Positions 39,301 through 50,898 are shown, counted from the stretch's first letter. The stretch is 64,000 bases of DNA from Monomorium pharaonis (GCF_013373865.1 NC_050469.1:30261046-30325045), one strand, 5' to 3'. Numbers and translations are program-made. The notes: generated by a model from the letters alone, not told the origin.

Positions 39301-40588
39301 TTCTTTATACGATATATTCAAGAGCAGAATTTTTTTTTAATATCTAATGGCCATCGATGTATCATAATATAATATACAAAATGTTTTTTTTAATTCCATT
39401 CACTTTTTTAAAAAAATCACTATCCAAAAATTGTAGCAATCGATTCGGTCATCCGTACTCGTACAGACACATCTACACATGTATAGAATAACGTCCCAAG
39501 AAATTCTGGACTTTTGCTTGTTTCGCGGCGTTGGCGACATCAGCGACATTAAGCACATCGAGGCGCGTAAGTAGTCGCGAGCGCTCATGGTCAGACAAGC
39601 ACGGTGCAACGCGGCAGTGGTGAAGTTTACCGAACAGCTGTGCGCGAAAATGTATCGCCGTTATTTGTTCCTTGGTACTTCCTACCCGCCGTGGTTAGGT
39701 TGTAGTCGCCTCGCCGCACTCGGTGTGCTCAATTTGCGCAGATAAGACCGTGCGGCTAACCCGAACCGGCTTTAAAAAGAAAGTTAGAAACATATAAGGC
39801 CGTAATCCACGCGGGACGCTAAGAGAAGTTACTAAGCAGAAGGTTTTCTTTCTTGGCCAACTTTGTTGGTCAAACCTATCCGAGAAAACTTAACCGTCTT
39901 AAATGTTTTATATCGTATGTGATTATCGATAAAACAAGTTAAAGATACTAATCTTTTCCACTTGAAAAATGAATAAAAAAAGTCAAATTTTAACTTATCT
40001 TAAACAAGAAAGAACAGTACACGGAAGTTAATATACGGATAAAGTTTGCTTTGTTCTTACAACAATATTCTTTATTTATTCGGCGCACAGTTTGACAAAC
40101 TTGAAAAAAGTATATAAAATTATATGAGAAATATCAGCACAAAGATCTATATAAGGCTTGTTTATAATTAATTACATTTTCATAAGTCAGTCTATATTCT
40201 TTTAATATTAAATATTTTCTATGTTTGAAAAAGAAATTACGTGAAGTTATATAGATATTACATTAAGTACATTTATAATATTATCACCAACTTGCGAAAA
40301 ATTTTCAAATAAAATAAAAAAGTGTTATATTGTAATTTTTTTGTGCATATTATTTAACACAAAAATTTATTTCGCTGATATAGACAGATTTCTTGATATA
40401 ATCATAAAAAATGTATCGCTAATGTTTGTATCCGCTAGAATTTTGGCTGTCACATATATGTTCGAATTTAAGTTCTACTTCTGTCAGATTGATTGAATGC
40501 AATACATATACGTATTACAGTCTTTATTAATTATTTATCTACCTCAGTTAAATTTTACATATATACAATTTTTATTAAAATTGCAAGT

Positions 40589-40819
40589 TTATTTTTTTTG
40601 AGAGTTATATCCCATAATATTTATATCCCAATTAGCGAAATATCTGCAATATTTCAGGAGATTGGTAACTGTATCTGCATTATATTTATGCTTTACTATT
40701 GGTTTGCCGAGTTCAGAGTCTGCCAATGTATTATAAGCTTTAAACATTTTCTCACTTATATTATGACAGATGAGCTCAAGTATTTTCTTATCTGATTTAT
40801 TCCAAGAGATATATTTATA
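40589..40819 (-). pseudogene. Possible aldehyde-dehydrogenase-like exon relic
   Basis: Read on the - strand, a good splice acceptor (CTCTTTTTGCAATTGCAG) precedes a frame that begins YKYISWNKSDKK. It continues through SELGKP and ends KYCRYFANWDINIMG, then SQKK and a stop. The order and spacing resemble the N-terminal NAD-binding part of aldehyde dehydrogenases: W followed by about 34 residues to DNGKP, then about 16 residues to RYYAGWADKIHG. Key positions are changed (DNGKP to ELGKP, GWADK to NWDIN) and no neighbouring ALDH exon was found. If the match is real, this is probably a decayed exon. It could also be chance in an AT-rich frame. Confidence 0.35.
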
Positions 40820-43800
40820 CTGCAATTGCAAAAAGAGCATCTGGTCTTCAAATACAAAATATTATGATAAATCGGTATGTTTTATTTTTTCTTGAATGCT
40901 TTCTTGTTTTTTTTTGTTTGTTATACTTAAATGTTTGTCAAATGTTTTCTTAAATCAAATGTGCGTTTCTGTGGTTTCTATAATACTTTTCTATGAATAA
41001 GCAAAAAATAACATTATTCTGGCGTAGCAATTGTAATTTTTTCTCCATATATCAAATTAAAACTAATATATTCTATTCAACAATTATTGTTTTATATATA
41101 ACCAAAACAATATATTCTTGCTTAAATATTAAATAGTAATCTTACGTATATGTAATTTGATCTTTTTTAAAGAATTTGATAATCTTTAATTTCTGCAAAA
41201 TATTATATTTTTATTTTAATATTATAATATTATAATAGTCATCTAGTCGTCTATTTTGAACAATATCGATTTATTTTAATTTTAGTTTAACTCTTTATTT
41301 TTTTCTAATTATTAAAAATAAAAAATAAAAAGTAAATTAAACTAAGATTTTAAAATTAATTTTTATTGGTAAAAATAAATGGAAATGTTGATTTAAATTG
41401 ATTTTATTTGCACCTTCTAATGTTTCTAATAACATTCTCAGTACCTGATATTTGATTACAAAAATTATTGTGGTATTTTTATCGCATTTCCTCTTTAATA
41501 TATTTATGAAAGGTTCACCGTTTTTGATAATTAATTGACGTGTATACGTGTACAAGCCACAAAAACTCACTTTTTCCGCGTATCCTAGGCGGTTACGTCA
41601 AATACATCGTATCCTGATAGTAACTTCCATTTTCGATCGGTTTCGCCGTCGATTCTCAATATCGCTGTATGGACGGCTTAATGAAATTTTCGAGGGTTTC
41701 GACTCTGCTATAAATTTCTATCTCCGACAGCGATCTCGTTCGCTGATACACAAAACCGGACAAAGTCGACGCGGAGTCGCGAGAGAGAATAATACTCGTA
41801 ACTTCATTCCCGACTCATCGTAATTCAGCCCGCATGTACGACCCTATTTTCGTCGCAATGATTAAGATCGCCCGATTTATTCTATGGATTTATATTCGTG
41901 CGAAATGCAATCGTACGTCGCTCTTGGGGAAAGCTTTCGGAATGTTGTACGTGACTCGCGAGATTTCTATACAATTTCTCGTACAATTCCTACAATTTGT
42001 CTCCAAATTTCTATCGCGGGCGATAAATCCTCGAACGTTACTTCAAACGCGTCGGTGCAACGATGCCTCGTTGCCCCGTTACTGACCCGATAATATGCAG
42101 ACTTCCTCTTTTTTTTTTTTTTACGAGATGAAATCTATTTTTGATGTTCTTATGATGCGCATAGCTCCTCCAGAATCGCAGGAAGAAAATGCGGTCTTAT
42201 GTACGTCGTGAACTCTTGCTCTCACTCGATCGTCCCCCGCTCTTTTCCCTCGTAACCCTTCCTCCTCCTCCTCCCCCGCGTGCGTCACCCAATTCCCATC
42301 GTTCGCGGCGGTGCGGGAACTGCTCGAGCAAAAGCGACCGGGTAAATATCTTGCCGGTAAACGAAATTGAATAAACATTTTTCAGCAAATAGAGCCGACA
42401 ATGGTACGAATTTAAAAGTCGCTGAGACGAGCACAGGTGGTTCCCCTGTCGCTGGGAAAAAGCGCCGAACGGAAAAATTGCATTTCGCCTCCCCCCCCCC
42501 CTTCCTCTCTGCTCATCTCTCCTCGTCGTATTTCGTTTCTCTCTTGCACATTTTTCGCTCTATCGTTCCTCTCTCTATCTATTTCTTTCTCCTTTCCTCC
42601 CCCGATCGCTCCCACTGTCCATCCCTTTGCACCACGAGAACCGTCCACGTAAAGCTCTACCTTCGCGGACGACGAGGCCGTGGTGCGTCGCGGCGGTGAT
42701 GTAATCGACTTTTGCGCCGGTTATCCTTCGATTCTCGCTGCGAATTGGTTATAAATGCTAATGTACGAGCCAGCTGCGATGCAATCTCGGCGAAATAACG
42801 TTTTCAGCGTGGGACGTGGGGGGTTTTAAGTTTGACGAAATTCCAGCGAAATTTCACGGAATTCCATGAAATTTTACTACATGAAGCGACAGCGTATTCG
42901 GTACATTGTGCAGAATCCGGCAGAAACAATACCGTGGAGCGCGCACGTTCGAATTTATTTCCATTTGGTCTAATTCCTCTCCGTATACCATTCTTCCTTC
43001 TTTTTTTATTATTAAATTTTATAACATTAATACATAGAGGAGCAGTTTTTAAATTGCACGTACTGCTGCATATTGTATAAGACACTGTTTAAATGTCCGG
43101 TCAATAAATGTTAACTTTAAAAAAAAAAAAAGAGAAAGCGGAATCGAGGTTAATCGTCTCGAGGCACGCCTTTATCATCTTCAGAATGGAGGCGGACGGC
43201 GGGATTTGTCACGCGCCGGCGATCACGCGGTCTTACAACGTCATTTACACGATGTTGCAAGCTTAAAGGGGATACCGATAATTATCAACGGTGAACGATA
43301 AATAACGGGCAGACAATAACGGAGCGGAATATCAATGGCTCTACTGGAGAACGTTTGCGTCAGAATCGCGGGCTCGTAAATAAGTCGTAGTAAAAAAAAA
43401 AAAAGAAAGAGAGGGGAAGGAAGGGCCGCAAATCGAGACGAAAGAAGGAGAAGAGATCGGATCCGATTTACGATCGGCGGCCCGGCTTGGCAGTTTGTTC
43501 CGCGGCGGGATCGTTTCTTCGCCGCACAGAGAACGAGGAGGAAGGGAAACCGATCGAGCGCAACGATCGATCACGCCGAACGATAAATTAGCGTCGAGTT
43601 AGTATCCGACGTGCTTACTTCAACCGCGCGCGCGGCGGCCCATGTGAATGCCGATTGTCGAGACGTGGTCTCATTACGCAATGTCTCATTACCCGCATAT
43701 TATATTGTGCATATTCAGACGGCTATGAATGCGAATGACCTCGGAGAAGTGGAGGGTCACCCTCGGAGAGGGTAAATTTCGGCGAGAGAGATGTTTCGCT

Positions 43801-44506
43801 ATTATATGCGGGCGAGCGTCGAATCTGACTTTCTCCCGCTGTTGCTGAGCCCCACGACTACTGGTATCATTGTTATAGATACCGCTCGCTTGATTTGGAA
43901 TTAATTCCAACATAAAAGGTACCTGTAACCAATACAACCAACTTAACCTTTGGGGATTTTTCTAATTTCTTTAATAAAAATATAGTGATGGCAAATATAA
44001 ATAAAGAGCTAACAAAATAATATATTTTGCGGATATTTATAATTATTATATTATTATATTATACAACGTACAAAGCAGAAAGTTACCTCTGAAATTTTAG
44101 ATTTAGAAGAGTACAATTTGTATAACATGTGTGATTACAAGACGTAGAAAGCAGATGTTGACAGGTTAACTGGCATGAATACATCATATCGACTTTCTGA
44201 GGGATATATTGGCGTTATCTGTGGAATTGTGTAACTATTTTGAAATGGGAGAGAGCCATCCAAATTGAATCTAGGTACCTTATAATTAATGAATCATAAG
44301 AAGGACGTTATCTGCATCATCGATCGTGTCGATCGACGATTCAAGACCCGCGGCATTATTTATATCGCGCTACATCTTTCCGGGCGCGAATTATTCGCCC
44401 GGCTTACGCATTATGCAAATCATTTTTCATGAAAGTTTCAAAGCCGACCGTATCCACGCTCGAGTCTTAAATCACGATGAAGAATAAAGAAGGACAGCGA
44501 CGACGA

Positions 44507-44566
<60 letters not shown>

Positions 44567-45298
44567 TATCGTGGATCAGTTGATCTTGCTATGCATTTAT
44601 GGATGTCGATCGTACGAAGAAAGCAATATTTTCCGCGTGGAATCCATCGCCGTTCCGCGGACTACTATCCCGCAGCCCGCGTCTATCGCTCGTCCCACTA
44701 TCTCTCGATTTTTCTTCTTTTTCCGCACTTCCCATAATGGTGGAGAGTCTACCATGACCGTCGATTATTGTCCCCGTTGGATGGAAAGCTCCAGGTGACC
44801 GAGTGCAAGTACACACAGGAAAACACGTAGCACGAAAGTTTTCCGCGATTTCCCCCAGGGCCCTCGAATAATTCTACGTCGAAAGTCCTTCTGGAATTCA
44901 ACCGTCTTTCTTAGGATGTCGAAACAGTCACGGGCGAGCAATGCCGACGTCGGGATTCTCACAAATTCCGGCTGGAAATAAAATTCGTCCGAGTGCATTG
45001 AATTCTCCGATATTACGGGGAGCGCGAGTGTCGCCCGTAAAAATGGTACGAGCGGCGGCGTATGGGTAATTCGTTGAATCGTTTCTACATTCAGCAATGC
45101 TAAATAATTGTCCAGACTTGGAACTGGCAATCGTGTCTCGATACTAAAAGTACCGACGTTTTTTATTTACTTAAAAGGATCGAGTGTATAAATTATGAAA
45201 GCAGAGAATATGATTAAAAATAAAATCTTTCATTAATATAAAGAACATTATTATTGAAATGTCAAAGAATTTGCATAAAAGACAGAATTCTGAATTCT
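40820..45298. other. No gene recognised
   Basis: AT-rich to 41540, then CpG-rich with pyrimidine-rich stretches (42240-42290, and a C run at 42490). Overlapping frames on both strands at 42120-42700 are driven by these stretches. The 121-codon - strand frame at 44765-45130 has no recognised domain. Confidence 0.5.
44509..44566. repeat. (GAC)n trinucleotide microsatellite
   Basis: About 19 GAC units in tandem, following an interrupted GACGAC block at 44496. One frame reads as poly-Arg, which is a repeat artefact. The flanking frames show no domain. Confidence 0.95.
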
Positions 45299-45448
45299 AA
45301 ATTTTTCAACTTGATTAAATCTGTTCAAGTATTTATGCACTTTAAATTAATATATAAGCACTTGAATTAAATTTAAAAATATTTTATACATTTTAAATTG
45401 TATGCATAAGTACTTGAACCGAAGAAATTTAATTAAGTTGAAAAATTT
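45299..45448. repeat. Inverted repeat, possible foldback remnant
   Basis: AAATTTTTCAACTTGATTAA at 45299 pairs with TTAATTAAGTTGAAAAATTT ending at 45448. A second block, TTCAAGTATTTATGCA, pairs with TGCATAAGTACTTGAA. The arms are about 55 bases around an AT-rich centre. No clear TA-flanked terminus was found, so this may be the core of an eroded element. Confidence 0.55.
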
Positions 45449-46243
45449 ACCGGCACTTTTTTCTCTCTGTATGCAAGAGTTTCAATATTAATTAAAAAAA
45501 TAGAAACGATCAATAATGGCCGCTCGGCACTTCTAGTGTTAACGTTAATTACTCGACGTTCTTTCGAGGAAAGTGGTGTAAGTAATCGAGTCTCGCTTTT
45601 TCTCCTTTCAGAGCTCAGCGAAGCACGAAAGTGGCCGACGTTCTTGAAGCCTCAAGACTGACCCGGAAGACAAGGCGCGATTTATTTACATGCGACGAGT
45701 ACGCGAGCTCTCCGCTCCCGGTACGTGAAAGACACAAGTAAATTACTGGTTCGACTTCGGGCGTTGCTAATCGGCTTTTCGGTGCGCGGAAAGTCCAATT
45801 CTCTATAGAGAGAGAGAGCTCAGCTCGCGACCGTGCGCCCGACGGTGCATTAAAACGACGCGCGCGGGAAATTCGTCGGGGACGAGGAGAGATAAAATAA
45901 GGAAAAAGCTTCTCTAAAACATTCAGCGAGCGCGAACCGACGCCCACGGACGTGCATCGGACTTGCTTATTACGGAAATCCAGTTTGTTGGAATGAGGCT
46001 TTGAAGTTTCTATCGCTCGCCGACGAACCGTGCTCCACCTCCTTCCGCTGCCATTCGTTTTTTGCACCCGGGGAGCCGAAGGAAAGATGGGAGAACGGAA
46101 AACTGAGCGGCTTCGCATTCAGACGGTAGGTAGAAAGTTTAAGTGACTCATGGAGACTCTTTCGAAAATTTCCTCCGTGCCGTTCTCTCTAAGTTTCTGT
46201 TTTCCCGATGAGAATGAGAAATATAGAATAGAAAGAGAGAGAA

Positions 46244-46281
<38 letters not shown>

Positions 46282-47035
46282 AGCAGCCACAGTTTCTCGA
46301 AGGCGTTATTTTTCATCCATTTTCCCCGTACCACGCGATAATGCATTAGTCGGCGCGAAGTAACACTTGTATCGCGATTCGTTTACGAACTTAAATTAAG
46401 TCACATAACTCGAGCTGTTAACACCGCGCAAGTTGATGTCGAGCTCACGAACGAGAGCGCAACGAGCAATGAGTAATTGTTCTTGCAATGTCACGTCGTA
46501 ATTTACTCTCTCTCTCCCTTTCTCTTTTCTCATAAAAAATTAAGTAAAATTCGTTATGTTTGTTTTATAGATTATTGCATACAATTATCTTTCATAACTA
46601 TTAATTATCGATAGACAAATTGTAGAAACATTGCATGATAATGGTATCTCAAATTGACGAAAATTGAGCAAAAATTGCGCTGAGGTAATTTTGCCATAAC
46701 ACAGTGGTTTTATTAAAATAAAATTTTTGAATAATATCCGTGAAACATTAAATAAAATTCAAATTTGAGGTATAAATATGAATATTTTACAATTATTTAA
46801 AAAGCCGTTTTATTTTGTCACATTAAATGTATTATTTTAATACAATAAAATTATTTTTAAAAATACAAAAATTTTATTTTATAAAAATATAGTTGAAATA
46901 TTTTTCTTCATTATTAGTGAAACACTATTCTAATTAATTGCACAAATATCTTTTATGAGAGATTAATAATACATCTATATAATTGCGGGTAAAATTTCAT
47001 CATATAATTTAACAAATATTTTTTTATCAGGATAA
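45449..47035. other. No gene recognised
   Basis: The CpG-rich block 45600-46450 includes a 167-codon - strand frame (45615-46118). Its product is Arg/Ser-rich without any domain and is most likely chance. 46540-47030 is very AT-rich. Confidence 0.5.
46231..46277. repeat. (GA)n microsatellite
   Basis: A GA run interrupted by AAAA near its start. Confidence 0.9.
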
Positions 47036-47037
47036 TA

Positions 47038-47238
47038 CAGGGAAAAAGTTTTATAGTAAAAACTATTGTAGTAAATAGTAAGCTCTGACCAAGGAAGGAA
47101 TTATGAAAATTTTTACAATGTTCTTCATCAAATTACCATAGTATTTACACTGCTTATAGTATAATCCTCTGAAATTTCTTCTTCTGGTACGTAGTTACTA
47201 TTATACACAGTAATTTTTGGAATTAAATTTTCTTCGTG
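47038..47238. mobile_element. Diverged foldback MITE with TA flanks
   Basis: The inverted right end reads CACGAAGAAAATTTAATTCC and the left end CAGGGAAAAAGTTTTATAGT. The arms align imperfectly (AAAACTATTG with AAAATTACTG, TAAATAGTAAGCTC with TAATAGTAACTACG) over about 80 bases. TA occurs at both borders (47036-47037 and 47239-47240). The matching is weaker than in the other elements, suggesting an older copy. It resembles the element at 30667 in its right terminus. Confidence 0.5.
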
Positions 47239-47240
47239 TA

Positions 47241-48041
47241 AAATAACTTATTAGAATATTCTCTAAAATTAATAATAAAAATAATGTTGAAATAATGAAT
47301 ATAGAGAAGCAAAATTTATCAAACCAATCTTTAAAATATCTCTTCTCCTTTACGAAAGAATATTTTTGTAATATTAGCCATCAGTGTCAGGAGAACAAAA
47401 AGATTCTAAAAGATAACTAATATCGCAGAACATATTTCGAACATCGATTTTCTCTACAGAATTCCAATCCACATTCCAGTTAAGACGATCCCGCTATGGA
47501 AAAATGACGGAAGTGTCCGCGCTACGTACGATCGAGCGTCCCTTTGCTGCCAGAAGATCCTTCTACAGCATCATTCAGTCGAGCGACTTCGACCGCGCAT
47601 CGTAATAAGAAATCGACAGTGACGAAAATTAAAGTGACAGCTGGCCGAATGACGCCAGCGAATTTGAGTGCCGGTTGAGAAGAAATCCGTCCTCTAGAGA
47701 TTATAACTCACGCGTAACTCCAGTCATGCGGCTGTGGCGATTGAGTCTGCGAGATTCGAGGACGCGCGTACGAAGAAAACCTTATTATGAAACTCCATTT
47801 CTGCCGAAAATCTCGCTCGATTGTCGCTAGGTATGATAATACGACGTGATTTCACGCACGATCGTGACGAACGCACAAATGCCAATGAACAGTGATTGGA
47901 ATTGTAGCGATTGTACGTCTGAAAGCAGAGAGATAACAAAACCTTTGACATGTTATCGCGCGCCACGAACCGCGAGATTATCACCTAGAGCCAATGAGGT
48001 CTTTCGTCCGCCGTTAAATCGTCACTAGAAGTCAGTGGTGA
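47241..48041. other. Upstream flank of the K2P start; probable 5' leader/promoter region
   Basis: The sequence is AT-rich to about 47400. From about 47460 it becomes CpG-rich, as often seen just upstream of insect first exons. No coding frame is recognised, and no TATA or initiator motif can be assigned with confidence. Confidence 0.35.
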
Positions 48042-48116
48042 ATGGGCAAATGCGCTCGTACGGCGACATATCCGGCGATAGACGCGAAACTAACGACGAC
48101 AGGACTCGGTGACTAG
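48042..48116 (+). promoter_or_regulatory. Overlapping upstream ORFs in the presumed 5' leader of the K2P gene
   Basis: Two ATGs precede the channel start. One opens a 25-codon frame (48042-48116, ending TAG). The other, at 48050, opens a 21-codon frame ending TGA at 48110-48112. Both stop 24-28 bases before the main ATG and neither is in its frame. If the transcript includes this segment unspliced, they could lower translation of the channel. The transcription start is unknown, so their presence in mRNA is inference. No clear TATA box was recognised. Confidence 0.35.
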
Positions 48117-48139
48117 GTAGGTAGGACAAAGAGTGGAGG

Positions 48140-48505
48140 ATGGAGAAGGACAACGTTAGACATTACAGAGCTTACGAGGGCTTCAAGCCGGCGAACAACG
48201 GCAATACCTCGTCCCTGAAAAGGTCGACGTCGGAACGCTCGAAGACGCATCCGTCTCGGCAAGTGAGATGTCTGTGCTTCGGCGGTGTGCCTGACAAAGC
48301 CAGCCAGCATTCTTTCCTCAAGGGGTTTATCATAAACCTCGGGATATGCGCCCTCCTCGTGGCTTACACCCTGTTGGGCAGCTTCATCTTCCTGGCCATC
48401 GAGAGCGGGACCATCGACGGCGTTGGCCTGCAGCAAAGGACTCTCGCCACGACGGTAGCCGGAAATCACCACACCAGGAAGAATACTAGCGCTTGGATAA
48501 AACAG
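48140..48505 (+). CDS. Two-pore-domain potassium channel (TWiK/sandman-like), coding exon 1
   Basis: This exon encodes residues 1-122 of a K2P leak potassium channel, a plasma-membrane protein that sets resting potential as a dimer. Residues 1-60 are a hydrophilic cytosolic N-terminus with a basic Ser/Thr patch near 24-35 (SSLKRSTSERSK), a possible kinase site. Residues about 61-88 form a strong hydrophobic helix (from FIINLGICALLV to FIFLAIES), fitting TM1. The rest begins the extracellular cap and has an N-glycosylation sequon at N115 (NTS). The ATG is chosen because an in-frame TAG lies at 48122-48124, and its context (A at -3, G at +4) is good. The exon ends AACAG with donor GTAAG at 48506, phase 0. 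The next codons (LNHEARTKTVENIW) continue naturally from NTSAWIKQ. Family placement rests on exon 2. The exact paralogue is not certain. Confidence 0.85.
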
Positions 48506-50898
48506 GTAAGAAAATGAAATTGCTCTGCACATTTGCTGTAACTGCATTCGTTCTAGTAGAAATTTCACGCAGCGAAAGAGTCAGCTAACGAAGCTAAAAT
48601 ACAACCGGGGCAGCTAAAAATGTTCCGTTAAAGTAGGAACACCTAATGCCGTTGCTACCAATACTCATACTTTACTACTTGTTAAAATATAGGTGATGTA
48701 GAAAATCTAGGTTACTAGAATTAAATAACGTTTAAGCAATCCATTAAGCTATTTTTGTCATGGAAATTAATTATTATATAATATTATATAATATCAGTAG
48801 TGAGATAAGGAATTTTAACTGAAAATTTATATATTTTTCGCTTTAAATTTTTTTTATAAGAAAAAGAAATTCAATTCTTAAATTAATTTTTAAATAGAAA
48901 TAAACGGAATTGTACTATCAAAGTATATTTTATTTACTTTTATCTTGAAGTTCAATTTTTGGAAACTCGACTTTGAGAATTCTTTTATAAAAGATATGGA
49001 ATTTGCCTCAAGATAAAAATAAAAAATTTCTTAATATTGCACCTTTCATTCTATTTTATGTTTTACTTACAATAAATATAGGAATACTTCCTCGCGCTCA
49101 TTATAGTGGTGCTGCATACAACTACGAATCAAATACGCAATTTTACGTGCAGATATTAAGGAATAGCTGCCATTTTCTTAGCTACTCGCGCTAAAGTACA
49201 CTTTTATTTTCCATTAATAAATTTCTAACTCCCAGCGAATGCATTTTATTTTTAATAACCAACTTTGAGCACAATGAAAAGTTTAAAGAAGAAAAGTATA
49301 AGCTATATACGTATACTGTTTTTTTAGCCGATATTATAAAGTCATTCATTTTATTTAGTATATTGAGAAAAAAGTCGAAATATTGAGAACTAAATATTTC
49401 TTGTGACGTTTACTTTGATACTTATTATTATAAAAAAAATTGTTATGATAACGAAATATATCTATTTCTATAAAATAGATATATCTCATTTTTAATAATG
49501 GTTTATTTCTTGGGAATAACATTTTTGGAGTGAAATAAACATTATATTTTACAAAAAACTTTCAGTATTTTCTAACAAATTGTTTATTTAAATGCGGCAA
49601 AATAAAAATTTTGTTTCTAGCAAATACGTGTTTTTTACGGATATTAAATTTTATATTTTTAAATAATTTATATTTTATAAAAATGTATATCTTACAGAAA
49701 TATTTTGTTATTATAACTGAAGTTTTTTATAATTAATAAAAATGGAAAAAACGTTACAAGAAATATTTGGTTCTAAATATTTCGACTTATTTCTCTTTCA
49801 ATATAGATATTATAAAGTCAATAATTTTATTTAGGAGAGAGTATTTAATTCGGCTGCTTCCTCTTTAAGAAATATCGTTCGCGCTTTTAGTAAGAGCGGA
49901 AAAATATTGGAACATATTTTTAAATCATACACAATTTCCTTTCCAAGAAGTAGTTTCATTATGCTCGAATGTAGCTGTAAATCATAGACTATAAGAAGTT
50001 ATATGGCTATCCAACGAAGATGCATGACGAAACTGTTCTCCTAGAGCTCGAAAAGTCGTAGATATATTTCGTAATAACTGGTGCAGTATGTGTACGCGCT
50101 ATGTACAAGCGAATGCAATAAGAGTACAAGAATAATAGAGGGAATAAACAGATTTGTCGATACTATGAGTGCATCACGGTTGTCGTTGCCGTTGTCGCAG
50201 ACGTAAGCCACGTACTTGTTTTTACTTCTCTTTCCCCTGAGGAGGAGCAAACAGTTCCGGCGGCACCAGTTCTCGATTTATCGTCACGTCTCCGGTTTCA
50301 TTCCGCTTTTCTACCTGAGGTGACCTCAGTGAACCCGAAGTCAATCGAATTATCGGTGCGTTCTGGCGCGAGCGCTCGTTTCAACGAAGTTTTATCGATC
50401 GTGCTTCCTTTCCGCTATCCTTACGCTTTACAGGAAAAGCGTATTCCCCGAGGACATCGGCACAAAGGATGCTGTCTGTTGCTTCCGGCCAATAATAGCA
50501 ACAGCGGATTGTTCTCTCGATAGCAATCGCTCATCGTCAAACGATTGAATATTCGTGTCCCTTTTTTTTTTTTAAATTATTCTTTATCGTTGTGCCGTTG
50601 GGGAAAAAATACATTTTTTCTGTTGCATTTTATTAACTGGCTGGCTTTCTCTCCGTGCAAACTTTTGTATTTTGCATTGCACTGTTCCAACGGAGTTCGC
50701 GAAATGTACCGCATTCATGCAACTGTTTGACGTGCGTTAATTAACGGGCTCACCCGACTTTAATTTCATCGACAGCACACGTCAGCTGTAATCTTAAGAC
50801 GAACATAGACAACGTATAGCGCGTACACTTCACAGATAGTAGCACCTGACAATATTTCAAACGTTCGCCTAATTAATAACTCTCGATGTGTGACAAAG
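48506..50898 (+). other. Intron 1 of the K2P channel gene
   Basis: This phase-0 intron of 2,393 bp has GT at 48506 and an inferred AG at 50897-50898. The first 1.5 kb is very AT-rich and contains the foldback element at 49330-49834. About 50200-50530 is more GC-rich. No extra coding exon was recognised, though a short alternative cap exon cannot be excluded by eye. Confidence 0.7.
49330..49834. mobile_element. Foldback element in K2P intron 1, bounded by 29-bp direct repeats
   Basis: A left inverted arm begins at 49359 (TATATTGAGAAAAAAGTCGA) and the right arm ends at 49805. They match strongly for about 52-56 bases and more weakly for perhaps another 50. The arms are directly abutted by 29-bp direct repeats at 49330-49358 and 49806-49834 that agree at 27 of 29 positions. 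The central 300 bases are AT-rich with no coding frame. A 29-bp target duplication would be unusually long, so the direct repeats may instead be part of the element or predate it. Confidence 0.65.

Larger units (their letters stand above)
30860..40588. other. No gene recognised
   Basis: AT-rich parts (30860-31740, 34130-35500, 36620-37300, 38240-39400) alternate with GC-richer parts (31780-32130, 33160-33640, 35640-36600, 37620-38170, 39540-39800). Frames in the GC-richer parts, including both strands at 37786-38247, show no domain. Confidence 0.55.

Noticed and set aside
42120..42700. Pro/Ser-rich frames on both strands
   Set aside because: They are driven by pyrimidine-rich runs and C homopolymers. 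Simultaneously open frames on both strands argue against coding.
44477..44737. Apparent poly-arginine protein
   Set aside because: It is produced by the (GAC)n microsatellite. The flanking residues show no coding signal.
45615..46118. 167-codon - strand frame, the longest open frame in the window
   Set aside because: The product is Arg/Ser-rich without any recognisable domain or hydrophobic pattern. It lies in a CpG-rich block where stop codons are rare, and no splice partners were seen.
48113..48568. 151-codon frame on the - strand over K2P exon 1
   Set aside because: It is the antisense shadow of the GC-rich coding exon, has no domain, and the + strand frame explains the sequence.
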